Shown: one piece after another, positions 18,017 to 26,430 of the stretch
Position numbering within the stretch: the stretch's first letter is position 1
How the letters are laid out: every line of letters starts with the position of its first letter
Assembly (NCBI GenBank): GCA_014804485.1
Contig: JAAUZT010000017.1
Coordinates: 1-44,808, forward strand
Length of the DNA stretch: 44,808 nt
Source of the DNA: Lachnospiraceae bacterium
Lineage (GTDB): Bacteria; Bacillota; Clostridia; Lachnospirales; Lachnospiraceae
Reading direction: 5' to 3'
The notes under the pieces: model-generated
Told to the model about the DNA's origin: nothing
Databases searched by the model: none
Seen by the model: only the letters and a program-made list of their open reading frames with translations
Program-made: the position numbers and the translations under genes

Positions 18017-19447
18017 CTAATAGAATCCATAGCATCTGGTCATCTCATAGGAATAACCGAAACGGCTTGACACAGACAAATCCGCCTGATAGGTATCGAA
18101 GCAGGCATCCAGCCGAAATCCCGCATTACCCGCTGTCCTGCGGATATCCATCTCCATAATATCCATGGCGCGAAAAGTCCTTTTCTCCTTATTTTCCAGG
18201 AACAGCATAATCTGCAGATATTCCTTGTAGTTAAGACCCCTGCCGCCGCTCTCCTGTGTCAGGCTTCCCCTGACATTGAGCAGACTGTCAATCCCCGTTT
18301 TCCAGTCCGACGCTGTCTTAACAATCGGCACCCTGCCGCCCGCAAGCAGTGTCTTTACATCCTGCAGGCTTTCCACATACGCCCATGCAAGCAGGATCGT
18401 ATACTTGACGGGCTCGGCCAGTTCAGGGCACATACATACTGCCGTCAGTGACAACGCCAGCGTTTCCGCTGCGGAAACCTTCGATGCATCTGTCAGGATA
18501 TATAGAAAATTCGCTACTTCCCGCCATCTGAGCAGTCTTTTTGCCACATACTCCAGATTCTGCCAGTCCGTATCCTTGCCTGCCAAAATATACTCGATCT
18601 GATATTTTAACAGGGACTTCTCTAATTCCTGCCCGTAATACCCGCATTTCTCAAATAGATACGCTTCAAACACAAGCTCATTCGGCTCTCCGGACACGGC
18701 GGCCGCATCCGCACACATACCGGTTCCCTGCATAAGCGGACGATGAGATATGTAATCGTCTAAGGATACTTTGACTGCAGATACCTGCGTCGGATCCTCT
18801 AATACCAGATTGAGCACACCACTGCTTCTTGTGGAGTTAGCTGCATCCGCCGGATTATTTAACGGTATTTCTTCATAAACCCCTTCCTCCACCTCCTGCT
18901 GAGGCAGTCCGATTTCCTGTATTTGCGCTTCATATTTACTCAGCTCTGCTTCAGGATCTTTCGTCTCTAAACCGTATTGCTCCACTTGCGACACTCCCAG
19001 ATTAATTTGGTCGAGAAGTGCACCAAGCGGATAATCCGCCATATAATCCGTGATCTGACGTTTGAGTACGCGCCCCTGCTCATCGGAAGCGATAGAGTAT
19101 CGTCCGATGTCTGTCTTACCCGCTTCCATAGCAAGAAAATCTCTGACGCCGTAATTTCCGCCGCTCTCCGACTGTAGATTCCTCTGTATGTAGTTCTTCA
19201 AATGCGCTTCCGTATTCCCGATGTCTGCCCGGTTTCCTCCGTACGACATATCCACAAACAGCAGATCATACTGCTCCAGAAGCTCCCTGTGGTACTCCGC
19301 AAGAATCGAATTCATGCCGATGTCCGCAACACATTCAAACTTCATGCGTATGGCACTGATTCGTGCCCCTTCTATTACCGTGAATACAAGGGACAGAATC
19401 AATGTAAGGGATAATGTAAGGAATACGGTGATATACCCTTTCCTCAT
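18017..19447 (-). CDS. DUF5702 family Tad pilus-associated protein
   Basis: 476 residues. The N-terminal YITVFLTLSLTLILSLVFTV segment is a pilin-like hydrophobic helix following MRKG. It continues with a region (EGARISAIRMKFECVADIG, LLEQYDLLFVD) typical of DUF5702 proteins in clostridial Tad loci. The rest is predicted extracytoplasmic and contains helical segments. Its ATG overlaps the stop codon of the Flp pilin gene (ATGA), showing translational coupling. Its role in the pilus is not known; by position it is a minor pilin or surface subunit. Confidence 0.78.
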   Translation of the reverse strand: MRKGYITVFLTLSLTLILSLVFTVIEGARISAIRMKFECVADIGMNSILAEYHRELLEQYDLLFVDMSYGGNRADIGNTEAHLKNYIQRNLQSESGGNYGVRDFLAMEAGKTDIGRYSIASDEQGRVLKRQITDYMADYPLGALLDQINLGVSQVEQYGLETKDPEAELSKYEAQIQEIGLPQQEVEEGVYEEIPLNNPADAANSTRSSGVLNLVLEDPTQVSAVKVSLDDYISHRPLMQGTGMCADAAAVSGEPNELVFEAYLFEKCGYYGQELEKSLLKYQIEYILAGKDTDWQNLEYVAKRLLRWREVANFLYILTDASKVSAAETLALSLTAVCMCPELAEPVKYTILLAWAYVESLQDVKTLLAGGRVPIVKTASDWKTGIDSLLNVRGSLTQESGGRGLNYKEYLQIMLFLENKEKRTFRAMDIMEMDIRRTAGNAGFRLDACFDTYQADLSVSSRFGYSYEMTRCYGFY

Positions 19448-19674
19448 GACATTACCGTATTGCTGTCTTTGGTAATCTTCTCAAAGACCGTCTCCACCAA
19501 GGTGCGGAGCTGTGTTTTAAAGATAATGACAAGTCCGATCAGCACCACGATGATCAGTATGATCTCTACCGTTCCCATTCCCTCCTCTTCCTTAAGAAAT
19601 GCCCGCAATCCTTTCAGTCTTCCTGTCTCCATATCTGTTTTTTTGTCTCTTCTTGTTCTTCCTATTCTGTTCAT
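19444..19674 (-). CDS. Flp-type type IVb pilin
   Basis: 76 residues with a GGAGG Shine-Dalgarno eight bases upstream. A basic 30-residue leader ends in LKEEEG, then MGTVEIILIIVVLIGLVII forms the assembly helix with the conserved Glu at +5. Processing is expected after EEEG. The mature pilin is about 43 residues, the usual Flp1 size. It is the only major pilin candidate in the locus. A 113-base gap separates it from the preceding TadC gene, larger than other gaps in the operon. An extra promoter or processing site there is plausible but none is clear. Confidence 0.88.
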   Translation of the reverse strand: MNRIGRTRRDKKTDMETGRLKGLRAFLKEEEGMGTVEIILIIVVLIGLVIIFKTQLRTLVETVFEKITKDSNTVMS

Positions 19675-19787
19675 CTTTTCCTCCGTTCCGAAGTATTTTA
19701 CGTTGAGGATTCCGCACTGTGCTCAACTTTACTTCTCTGATTGTCATGTTTTGGTTTACATAATCTTTTACCTCTTGCCGACGTTTG

Positions 19788-21242
19788 TCACATCATAAAG
19801 GAAAAATATGCCGGTATCATAATGACTACCATGACAATGCACAACATCATCATCATGGGAAGCAGCAGCTTCGTGCCCGCTTCCTCACCCAGCTTTTTTG
19901 CCAGTGCCTTTCTCTCGGTGAAAGCATTATCCGCCTCCTGTCGCAGCATATCCAGCAGATCATTGCTTCCCTTCCTGATATTCTGCGATAACAGTGTACT
20001 TAACTTCATATACGCCTGCACCTGGCATCTCCTGCCGAAATGGTCGTAGGCTTCCCTCTCTGATCTGCCGCTTTGCAGCTCATGGCATGTTATCAGTATT
20101 TCTTCATAGACATATCGCCTCCTTTCCTTCTGCTGCTTCTTATAGTCCTCGCCCATTTTAGCGAAAGCGTTTCTGATCGTCATTCCCGCACCCATATAGA
20201 GCGCCAGCTTGTTGACGATCTCCGGATAGTCCAGCGTAAGTTCCCGCTTTCGCTTTTCCAGCTGTCGATCCAGCTCCCTGCCACGCCCCCAATACAAGAT
20301 TCCGGCGGCGATCAGAATCAGGCACATAAGATACCCGCTGCCGTCCTCCACGATTTCTCTCCATATGATAGGCTTAGACTCCACACTGTCCGGCAGGATC
20401 ATAGCCTCCGTGCTCCCGGTGCGCTGCTCCTGCATATGCAGCAGTTCCTCGATTTGCCTGCGCATAAGTTCTCTCTGAGTATAGGTGATGGGATTTACCT
20501 GCACATGGATCTGTTCATCCCAATTCCATTCCTCATACCGGACGTGTGCCGTCAATGTGACAATCTCTCCTTTTTCCAGTTCGGTATTATCGATCGCGCC
20601 ATCCGTATTTACGAGGGCATAACTGTCGCTCTCCCAAGATATTTCAAAGGGATATCCGTCAATCCGCGTTACCAGAGCCAGATCGTACCGCACATCTTCC
20701 AGACTTTCATTCTGCCCGCAAATTACCTCCGGTATGGCCTCTGCCATTTTTTGATACAACGCCTCTGCCTCTTCCTTCGTATACTTGCGCTCCTCCACGG
20801 TGTACCGGAATATTTCTTCTTCCCCATCCATAATCTGCGCCGCCAGTTCCACGGGTATGTCTCCCTCACCGTAAGCATTCCGCCATATGTAGCTGCCGTC
20901 CACCAGAAGCGAACTGCTATGCGCACTTAACCATACTGCCATACAGACTGACACGCCTGCAAAAATCACCGTGAGTATCATACTGTATTGCGACAGATAA
21001 TATTCCCTGACCTGTATCTGTACCGCCTTGTCCGGCTGTAATGCCTTCAGTTTATCTCCCAACTGCCGCCTGGATATATCTTTCCGCCAGCCGCGCTTTG
21101 CGCCCGCCTTCCCTGACGAATTCTGCTGTCTGCGCAGAAGATAAGAAGCCATCCTGCGAAACGGACCCCGGCATTCCTCCCGCCACGACACAATATAGAG
21201 CAGCACATATACCGCCAATACCGCTATGTATATATAAATCAT
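19788..21242 (-). CDS. tadC: TadC-like type II secretion F family protein with extra ectodomain
   Basis: 484 residues from the ATG at 21242 (RBS AAAGGAG). Membrane helices lie at about 1-20, 80-105, 330-350 and 460-484. The C-terminal third carries the T2SSF/GspF-type region: LDYPEIVNKLALYMGAGMTIRNAF, the RSEREAYDHFGRRC stretch and a Met-rich last helix. Between helices 2 and 3 there is an insert of about 200 residues, probably extracytoplasmic, making the protein longer than usual TadC (about 300 residues). It would form the inner-membrane platform with TadB and interact with TadA ATPase. It follows the TadB gene by 19 bases. Confidence 0.82.
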   Translation of the reverse strand: MIYIYIAVLAVYVLLYIVSWREECRGPFRRMASYLLRRQQNSSGKAGAKRGWRKDISRRQLGDKLKALQPDKAVQIQVREYYLSQYSMILTVIFAGVSVCMAVWLSAHSSSLLVDGSYIWRNAYGEGDIPVELAAQIMDGEEEIFRYTVEERKYTKEEAEALYQKMAEAIPEVICGQNESLEDVRYDLALVTRIDGYPFEISWESDSYALVNTDGAIDNTELEKGEIVTLTAHVRYEEWNWDEQIHVQVNPITYTQRELMRRQIEELLHMQEQRTGSTEAMILPDSVESKPIIWREIVEDGSGYLMCLILIAAGILYWGRGRELDRQLEKRKRELTLDYPEIVNKLALYMGAGMTIRNAFAKMGEDYKKQQKERRRYVYEEILITCHELQSGRSEREAYDHFGRRCQVQAYMKLSTLLSQNIRKGSNDLLDMLRQEADNAFTERKALAKKLGEEAGTKLLLPMMMMLCIVMVVIMIPAYFSFMM

Positions 21243-21261
21243 TTTTATGCCGACTCCTTTC

Positions 21262-22020
21262 TTACACTTCGATCTCCACAATTCGTCTGGATAGCAGATA
21301 CGCTGCCATGTAGAATCCCAGACACACGGTCATGATCATGATGCCGATCACATTGTGATACAGAACGTCAAAGAATCCTCTGGATGTGCTGCTCACATAG
21401 AAGATAATCAGGAACGGAACCATATTCATGATTTTCTGTTCCATCTTCCTTGCACTGATCATCACCTGAATCTCCTTGTCCGTCTCCGTCTTCTGCTCGA
21501 TCACTGCTGCCGTCTTAGCCAGAATATCTGTCATATTGCCGCCGCTTCGCTTCGCAATGTAGAAAACATCCGCAAACTGTATAATATCCGGCAGATTGCT
21601 ACGCTGTCCGAGACTATATATAAGCTTCTCAAGCACCACATTATTATCCAGTCCGGCAATAACATATCTCATCTCCAGACAAATAACCGCCTCCGCTCCA
21701 TAGAGCATCTCCATATCCCTGTAAGATTCCCGAAAAGCGTTTTCAATCGAATACCCTGCCTTCTGATTGGCCGAAACGGCAAGAATCATGTCCTTAAACT
21801 CTATACCCAGCTCCTGCCGACGCTTTCCGGCCAGATCCTTCTTCTTCTCTTTCAGAAAAAGGAACAACACAGGTGTAAGACACAGACATGCGACCCATGA
21901 CCGGTAGAAGAAATATCCTACTATAGCGATGAGCAGTATGCCTTCTGAAATATACAAAATCCATTCCTTCGGACGCAGCCGGTATTCACCATAATCCGGC
22001 ATACTGTAATTTTTCGACAT
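21262..22020 (-). CDS. tadB: TadB-like type II secretion F family protein
   Basis: 252 residues from the ATG at 22020 with GGGAG upstream; it overlaps the end of the TadA gene by 35 bases. Two closely spaced helices at about 17-55 are followed by a cytoplasmic T2SSF domain (LGIEFKDMILAVSANQKAGYSIENAF; RSGGNMTDILAKTAAVI) and two C-terminal helices. This is the platform protein partner of TadC in Tad pilus assembly. The gene order TadZ-TadA-TadB-TadC matches the usual Tad locus. Confidence 0.87.
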   Translation of the reverse strand: MSKNYSMPDYGEYRLRPKEWILYISEGILLIAIVGYFFYRSWVACLCLTPVLFLFLKEKKKDLAGKRRQELGIEFKDMILAVSANQKAGYSIENAFRESYRDMEMLYGAEAVICLEMRYVIAGLDNNVVLEKLIYSLGQRSNLPDIIQFADVFYIAKRSGGNMTDILAKTAAVIEQKTETDKEIQVMISARKMEQKIMNMVPFLIIFYVSSTSRGFFDVLYHNVIGIMIMTVCLGFYMAAYLLSRRIVEIEV

Positions 22021-23206
22021 AAGACAACTCTCCCTTCTTCTGCAGGTTTCCGCATACTCTGCCTTCCTCATCCGTTCCCGTCTCTGCGAATTGATACAGC
22101 GGCTTCAAGGCAATCTCATCCGCCTCATAACCTAAGACCTCCACAATTTCCAGCACTTTTCTTGAACCGTCCCTAAGCCGCCCCAGATGAATGATAATAT
22201 CAATACCGGAGGCAATCTGCTGCCTGATCGCTGTAAGCGGAATATCCATGCCCATTAATATCATGTTTTCCAGCCGGCTCAACATATCCTCGGAGCTGTT
22301 GGCATGTCCTGTCGACATGGAACCGTCGTGCCCTGTATTTAAACACTGCATCATATCAAAAGCTTCCCCGCCTCTGACTTCGCCCACGATAATACGATCC
22401 GGACGCATCCGAAGCGATGTCCTGATCAGATCTCTGATAGTGATCTCCCTGCAGCCCTCCACATTGGCGTTGCGCGTTTCCATGCGCACCAGATTCGGAA
22501 TGCTCCTGATCTGCAGCTCCGCGCTGTCCTCAATCGTGATAATTCTCTCCTGCGCCGGAATATAGTAGGACAGTGCATTTAAAAATGTGGTCTTGCCGGA
22601 ACCCGTGCCACCGCTGATAAAAATGTTGTACTTCGCCCGCACCAGCTTATGAAGCCATTCACATACTTCCGCACTGACGGACCCATAAGCGATCAGATCT
22701 TCCATCATAATCGGTTGATCCGGAAATCGCCTGATCGTTACAATCGGCCCGTTTAATGCCACCGGGTCGAGAACCACATTGACACGTGCGCCGCCCTGCA
22801 GCCTGGCATCCACAATGGGAGAAGCCTCGTTCACCACCCTGTTGCAATCCGCCACGATCTGCTGTATGACATTCTGTAATTTTTCCCGGCTCTCGAACCG
22901 CAGCTCACTCCTGTACAGATGCCCGTCCCGCTCTATGAAAATACAATCGGGGCCGTTAATCATAATCTCCGTAATATGCGTATCATCAACCAATTCCTGC
23001 AGCACATCCAGTTTTCGAATCGCATGGAACAGTTCCCTGCGAAGCTGTCTGCGTTCCGTCAGCGTCATGGGCGTTTCCCTGCTTTCCCTGATCAACATCT
23101 CGTCGATGAGCTGCTGTATCTCCTCATCCGAGCTTTCCATGGAATAGTCAATGCTCTCCGCAAGCTTTTCCTTCAGTTTCCTCTTGCGCTCTTCCTTACT
23201 TTCCAT
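21986..23206 (-). CDS. tadA: CpaF/TadA family pilus assembly ATPase
   Basis: 406 residues. ISGGTGSGKTTFLNAL at about 197-212 is the Walker A loop. IITIEDSAELQI is the Asp box, MRPDRIIVGEVRGGEAFDM the Walker B region and MSTGHANS the His box. These are all the hallmarks of a secretion ATPase of the TadA/CpaF type. It is expected to form a cytoplasmic hexamer powering Flp pilus extension (and possibly retraction). The start follows AGAGGA and overlaps the end of the TadZ gene by 11 bases. No defects are seen. Confidence 0.95.
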   Translation of the reverse strand: MESKEERKRKLKEKLAESIDYSMESSDEEIQQLIDEMLIRESRETPMTLTERRQLRRELFHAIRKLDVLQELVDDTHITEIMINGPDCIFIERDGHLYRSELRFESREKLQNVIQQIVADCNRVVNEASPIVDARLQGGARVNVVLDPVALNGPIVTIRRFPDQPIMMEDLIAYGSVSAEVCEWLHKLVRAKYNIFISGGTGSGKTTFLNALSYYIPAQERIITIEDSAELQIRSIPNLVRMETRNANVEGCREITIRDLIRTSLRMRPDRIIVGEVRGGEAFDMMQCLNTGHDGSMSTGHANSSEDMLSRLENMILMGMDIPLTAIRQQIASGIDIIIHLGRLRDGSRKVLEIVEVLGYEADEIALKPLYQFAETGTDEEGRVCGNLQKKGELSYVEKLQYAGLW

Positions 23207-24278
23207 ACAGATCCTCTCTTATAATTGCTTTTACATATCCTGCCAGCTCCCCATGAGTCATCAGATTCAGATCCACGGTAATATCCCTGAAAACCGGAAA
23301 CCGGCATTTCACGGTTTTCTCCACGATCTCTTCCATCTCATTAAAATGCAGAATCTGTTCATACTGATTGATCTTAGCTACCGCAAAGCTGTCCTCCTTC
23401 GTGATGGTGTATATCTTATAGCAGCTGCGCAGCAGATCGAATAATCCGTCCATGCAATCGTCCAAATCCAAAATAATATACTCATACTGTCCGATTCCGG
23501 CAATGCACCTGCAAAGTTCCAGCCACTCTTCTCCCGTCACTTCCCGCCGCCCCGCATAGGACTGCATCGGCGGTATATAATCTAACCCGTTCATGTTCTG
23601 CGTGACCGCAGGCAGTCGCAGTGCCATTTTCTCCCGATCGCATCGGAAATAATACATAAGGTCCATCATATCCATGGCAAAATCCCGTTTCAGCATCTGC
23701 CCGAATCCCGAATAATTCTCAAAGTTGAAATATAAAACCCTGTGCTCCTTCGCCAAAATCTGCCCCATCGTGAGGGCAAAAGACGTCTGCAGACATCTCT
23801 TGACGGGGGAATAGATACCAATCAGCTTCATCTCTGTGTCTTCTGTTACTGCTCTGAGCTTCCAATCCGAGAGATCGGTGATTGATTCGGTGAGTATGGC
23901 TACGATATTCTCCGGGCTCTGGAATTTACTGATATATTGCAGCTTGTTTTCGACAGCGGCACAATTTATTTCCACACCCACGGATGTGTTATCTTGTAAC
24001 CCATGGTCTGTTTCCGTCTCCTCTGACATCTCGTCTTCACGCAGCACAAACATCCGGGCTATCTGCCTTCTCACATATTCCTCCCGCAATAGCTTCAGAG
24101 CGCTTTCGGCAATAACTAACACCGCAATCTCTTCCTGTCCTGCGAACTTCTGCAGTTCCTCCACTTTCGTAAATAAATGCAGCGTGTACGGAAGTCTGAC
24201 CTTATCCAGTATGTACTCCGAAAGCCTGAGTGCATAAGCTTCCTCCGTATCGCATATTGCAAAAACCTTTCGTTTCAA
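23196..24278 (-). CDS. TadZ/CpaE-like pilus localisation protein with atypical P-loop
   Basis: 360 residues. Residues 1-130 resemble a degenerate receiver domain and residues 145-360 a MinD/ParA-type fold. The expected Walker A is at LIGIYSPVKRCLQTSFAL: the signature Lys is present but the second Gly and P-loop Lys are replaced. YEYIILDLDDCMDGLFDLL is the Walker B-like region. TadZ from Eubacterium rectale is known as an atypical ATPase, so this may be normal for the family. It should place the Tad apparatus in the cell and lies between the prepilin peptidase (4-base overlap) and TadA. Confidence 0.8.
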   Translation of the reverse strand: MKRKVFAICDTEEAYALRLSEYILDKVRLPYTLHLFTKVEELQKFAGQEEIAVLVIAESALKLLREEYVRRQIARMFVLREDEMSEETETDHGLQDNTSVGVEINCAAVENKLQYISKFQSPENIVAILTESITDLSDWKLRAVTEDTEMKLIGIYSPVKRCLQTSFALTMGQILAKEHRVLYFNFENYSGFGQMLKRDFAMDMMDLMYYFRCDREKMALRLPAVTQNMNGLDYIPPMQSYAGRREVTGEEWLELCRCIAGIGQYEYIILDLDDCMDGLFDLLRSCYKIYTITKEDSFAVAKINQYEQILHFNEMEEIVEKTVKCRFPVFRDITVDLNLMTHGELAGYVKAIIREDLYGK

Positions 24279-24802
24279 GTTACTCCTCCTAATTTCATCA
24301 CCACGCCGAACAAAATCGGAACCGTAAAATGTATTTTGTTCTTGCGGTACAACTGATAATCCTGTAACATATGCTCTCCGTATATTTTCCAGTGCCCTGT
24401 CCTTGCCACTTCCGATATATAAGACAGAAAATATTCTATTCTTTCTCTTCCGTTATGCTCCGTAAGCAGCTTGATCAGAGAAAATACCGCCCCGATTATG
24501 AATGTCGATACCATAACAGCAAGAAGCTCTTTCTTATTCATGAAACTGCCGATCATCATAAACACCTTTACATCGCCGGCACCGAGCGCACCGATTTTAA
24601 ACAATGGGTACATAAGCAGAAATGCAAGAAGCATAGAGAAGACAGGCTGCAGCAAATCGGTATGATACCGTAATCCGCCCAATATCCCGATCCCGGTTCC
24701 GAGTATAATAAAGCCGTTAGGGATACGATCTGTCTTAAGATCTGCTAACGCTGCAAGAAACAGCAAAAGAAGCAACAGAGATTGATAGTAACTCAGTCCA
24801 AT
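24275..24802 (-). CDS. TadV-type prepilin peptidase, probable ATT start
   Basis: About 175 residues if begun at 24802. ADLKTDRIPNG near the N-terminus and GALGAGDVKVF in the middle supply the two catalytic aspartates of the A24 family. The frame has no ATG near its start. GGAGGTGAT at 24806-24814 is seven bases from an in-frame ATT (24800-24802), the best-spaced codon; a TTG at 24775 would start inside the first membrane helix with no RBS. It is the first gene of the Tad operon and should cleave the Flp pilin leader. A later ORF also encodes a prepilin peptidase. Confidence 0.82.
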   Translation of the reverse strand: MGLSYYQSLLLLLLFLAALADLKTDRIPNGFIILGTGIGILGGLRYHTDLLQPVFSMLLAFLLMYPLFKIGALGAGDVKVFMMIGSFMNKKELLAVMVSTFIIGAVFSLIKLLTEHNGRERIEYFLSYISEVARTGHWKIYGEHMLQDYQLYRKNKIHFTVPILFGVVMKLGGVT

Positions 24803-24919
24803 AAGATCACCTCCATAGAATAAAATAAATGTGACTCAATGAAATCATAGTGGGATGAAACTCCCGATGCCGTACCGGCAAGATAAGTAGTACATAGAAT
24901 TTCTTGAGTTGTAAAATGA

Positions 24920-24948
24920 ATTATAAACACAAAACAGTATCCTGTCCA
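24920..24948 (-). promoter_or_regulatory. Promoter of the Tad pilus operon
   Basis: TGGACA (24943-24948, 5/6) and TATAAT (24920-24925, perfect) on the minus strand, spacer 17. The leader to the first gene is about 110 bases. It contains GCCG-GTA-CGGC and GGGA-GTTTCA-TCCC hairpins around 24856-24880 but no recognisable riboswitch. Confidence 0.7.
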
Positions 24949-24984
24949 GACCCATTTTGCAGAAAAAAATTTTTTGTGAAAAGT

Positions 24985-25263
24985 CTACAATATTTTAAAA
25001 AAGTGAATGCCATAAAGTACGGCAATCCCCGGAAATCCAAGGATTCCGGATGTCAAAATCGTAAGCGGATTAATACCTACCGCAACCGCAATCTGCCTGG
25101 ATGCCAACAGGTAATTAAGGCAGTAAATTCCGATCGTACCCATGACCGCCCGCAAAATAAAATTAACCAGCCACTCCACTTTTCTTCCCATCGCACCTAT
25201 AATAAGCACGATCAGACATACACCCAAAATCGCCAGTACTCCGCCTGCATTTCCCATCTCCAT
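24985..25263 (-). CDS. bofA: BofA family membrane protein
   Basis: 92 residues, the usual BofA size. Two to three membrane helices are visible. NFILRAVMGTIGIYCLNYLL and GINPLTILTSGILGFPGIAVLYGI are strongly typical of the family. BofA in Bacillus inhibits the SpoIVFB protease during pro-sigma-K processing; clostridial homologues are common even where that pathway differs. The start at 25263 has weak GAAGGG upstream; an ATG two codons on is possible. A 53-codon small ORF lies 18 bases upstream, and the DUF2508 gene is divergent, as in other Firmicutes where the two families are neighbours. Confidence 0.88.
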   Translation of the reverse strand: MEMGNAGGVLAILGVCLIVLIIGAMGRKVEWLVNFILRAVMGTIGIYCLNYLLASRQIAVAVGINPLTILTSGILGFPGIAVLYGIHFFKIL

Positions 25264-25281
25264 ATCCCTTCACTTTCTTCA

Positions 25282-25443
25282 TTAAGTCTTGTCTGTCTCC
25301 GGTACTCTTTCGATTCCGCAACCATAATTTAACAGTTTAAACGCCTTTACACTGGTAACATATGCTTCCTGTCCCTCAAATATTACATGAATATTTTTCC
25401 AAATATTACCTATACTTAAACAAAAGTAAATTCCTTCGGACAT
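25282..25443 (-). CDS. Possible small protein upstream of bofA
   Basis: A 53-codon frame with ATG at 25441-25443 and stop 18 bases before bofA. The later part (VIFEGQEAYVTSVKAFKLL, then NYGCGIERVPETDKT) has a soluble, coding-like composition. No ribosome binding site is visible, and the region must also hold the promoter of the divergent DUF2508 gene, so this may be chance. I do not recognise a family. Confidence 0.3.
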   Translation of the reverse strand: MSEGIYFCLSIGNIWKNIHVIFEGQEAYVTSVKAFKLLNYGCGIERVPETDKT

Positions 25444-25507
25444 TAACAAATCGAGCAAACTCGAAATGAGCCGGAAACATCTATATTCAGAAAGGTTTGG
25501 TGGGTGT

Positions 25508-25798
25508 ATGAAAATGTTTTTTCATCAGAGCGCTAACGGTATGGCAGGTGCAGATATCATCGTGGACTGTCAGAAAATGACGATACGTGAAGAATTGGCA
25601 CAGACAAGGTATGCGCTGGAAATTGCCTATTCGAATTTTGACAATGTAACCGATCCCGACCTGATCGACTGTTATATCTATGAAGTGAATGCAACGCTTA
25701 AGCGTTATAAGTATCTATTAGAACAGGCAGCAGATATGAACCTGCTGCCTGAAGAAAACCATCAAGAAATATACCGTGCGCTGTCTCTGTTCTCATAA
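25508..25798 (+). CDS. DUF2508 (YaaL-like) family protein
   Basis: 96 residues from the ATG at 25508, just after GGTGGG; the longer frame from 25466 has no RBS. ELAQTRYALEIAYSNFDNVT, then DLIDCYIYEVNA and LKRYKYLLEQA match the helical DUF2508 family (YaaL in Bacillus, encoded by recR and bofA). It is probably a small cytoplasmic helical protein; its role is unknown. It is the only plus-strand gene in this part of the window and ends 25 bases from the convergent fliS. Confidence 0.85.
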   Translation: MKMFFHQSANGMAGADIIVDCQKMTIREELAQTRYALEIAYSNFDNVTDPDLIDCYIYEVNATLKRYKYLLEQAADMNLLPEENHQEIYRALSLFS

Positions 25799-25822
25799 GC
25801 GCACATATTTATGCCCTGCCGC

Positions 25823-26299
25823 CTATACGCAGAATCCTCTGTTAGTTACAGAATCCGCTATATTCTCTGTCAGCGTATTCCTGCCATAGGTAAGCCCTGC
25901 ATAGACGGTCTGCGTATTGCCCATAACAGGACCTGACGTATCCTGATCTTCAATTGCCTGATATGCCTTATGCAGCTCACCGATAATCAGACGGACATGC
26001 TCTAAGTTCTCTCTCTCATAATGCGTAGAAGCCTTAACAAGCTCCCTGCTGATATAGAGATAGAGCTGTAGCAGATTATGCGCCAATTCATAATCAAGGT
26101 TAAGCGATGCTGTCAATTCGTCTATGCACCCGCGGATCTTGCGAATCGCACTCTTATACTCCATCTTCTGTCCGGCATCAAGCGCTTCCTGTGCCTCATC
26201 TACATAGAGCAGAACCATCTCATAGAGAATCGTGATCAACTGGGTCTTATTCGCCTGCGTAATTCGCAGGGTATACTCCTGTTTCAATTCCTTGGTCAT
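25823..26299 (-). CDS. fliS: Flagellar export chaperone FliS
   Basis: 158 residues. The helical FliS pattern is clear: YTLRITQANKTQLITILYEM, a second helix VDEAQEALDAGQ, and ASLNLDYELAHNLLQLYLYI, which matches the conserved flagellin-binding region. It binds the disordered C-terminus of flagellin in the cytoplasm and delivers it to the export gate. It is longer than typical FliS (about 130), with a 30-residue polar tail (GNTQTVYAGLTYGRNTLTEN) of unknown role. The RBS is AAGGAGAG. It follows a flagellin gene, separated by a conserved-looking pair of hairpins. Confidence 0.92.
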   Translation of the reverse strand: MTKELKQEYTLRITQANKTQLITILYEMVLLYVDEAQEALDAGQKMEYKSAIRKIRGCIDELTASLNLDYELAHNLLQLYLYISRELVKASTHYERENLEHVRLIIGELHKAYQAIEDQDTSGPVMGNTQTVYAGLTYGRNTLTENIADSVTNRGFCV

Positions 26300-26334
26300 A
26301 TAACTCTCTCCTTAATATCCCATCAAGTTAGCAC

Positions 26335-26427
26335 GGAGAATACCTGTTTTTTGGCATTCTCCTGCGTGAGACTTAGAACTTCTTAGCGAAACAGCCCTTG
26401 CTGTGAGCTTTAGAAGTTCTTCTCACG
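26335..26427. other. Tandem large hairpins between flagellin and fliS
   Basis: Two structures. At 26335-26362 a GGAGAAT/ATTCTCC stem extended by CC/GG. At 26365-26427 a longer stem: CGTGAGA with TCTCACG, then AGAACTTCT with AGAAGTTCT, then an inner ACAGC/GCTGT. Neither is followed by a T-run in the minus direction. They could mark RNA processing or stabilise the flagellin message while limiting fliS. Confidence 0.6.
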
Positions 26428-26430
26428 CTA

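Noticed and set aside
24816..24919. c-di-GMP riboswitch in the Tad operon leader
   Set aside because: Small hairpins are present but the conserved GEMM core sequences are not.
26335..26427. CRISPR-like repeat
   Set aside because: The element is a single inverted-repeat pair with no spaced direct repeats.
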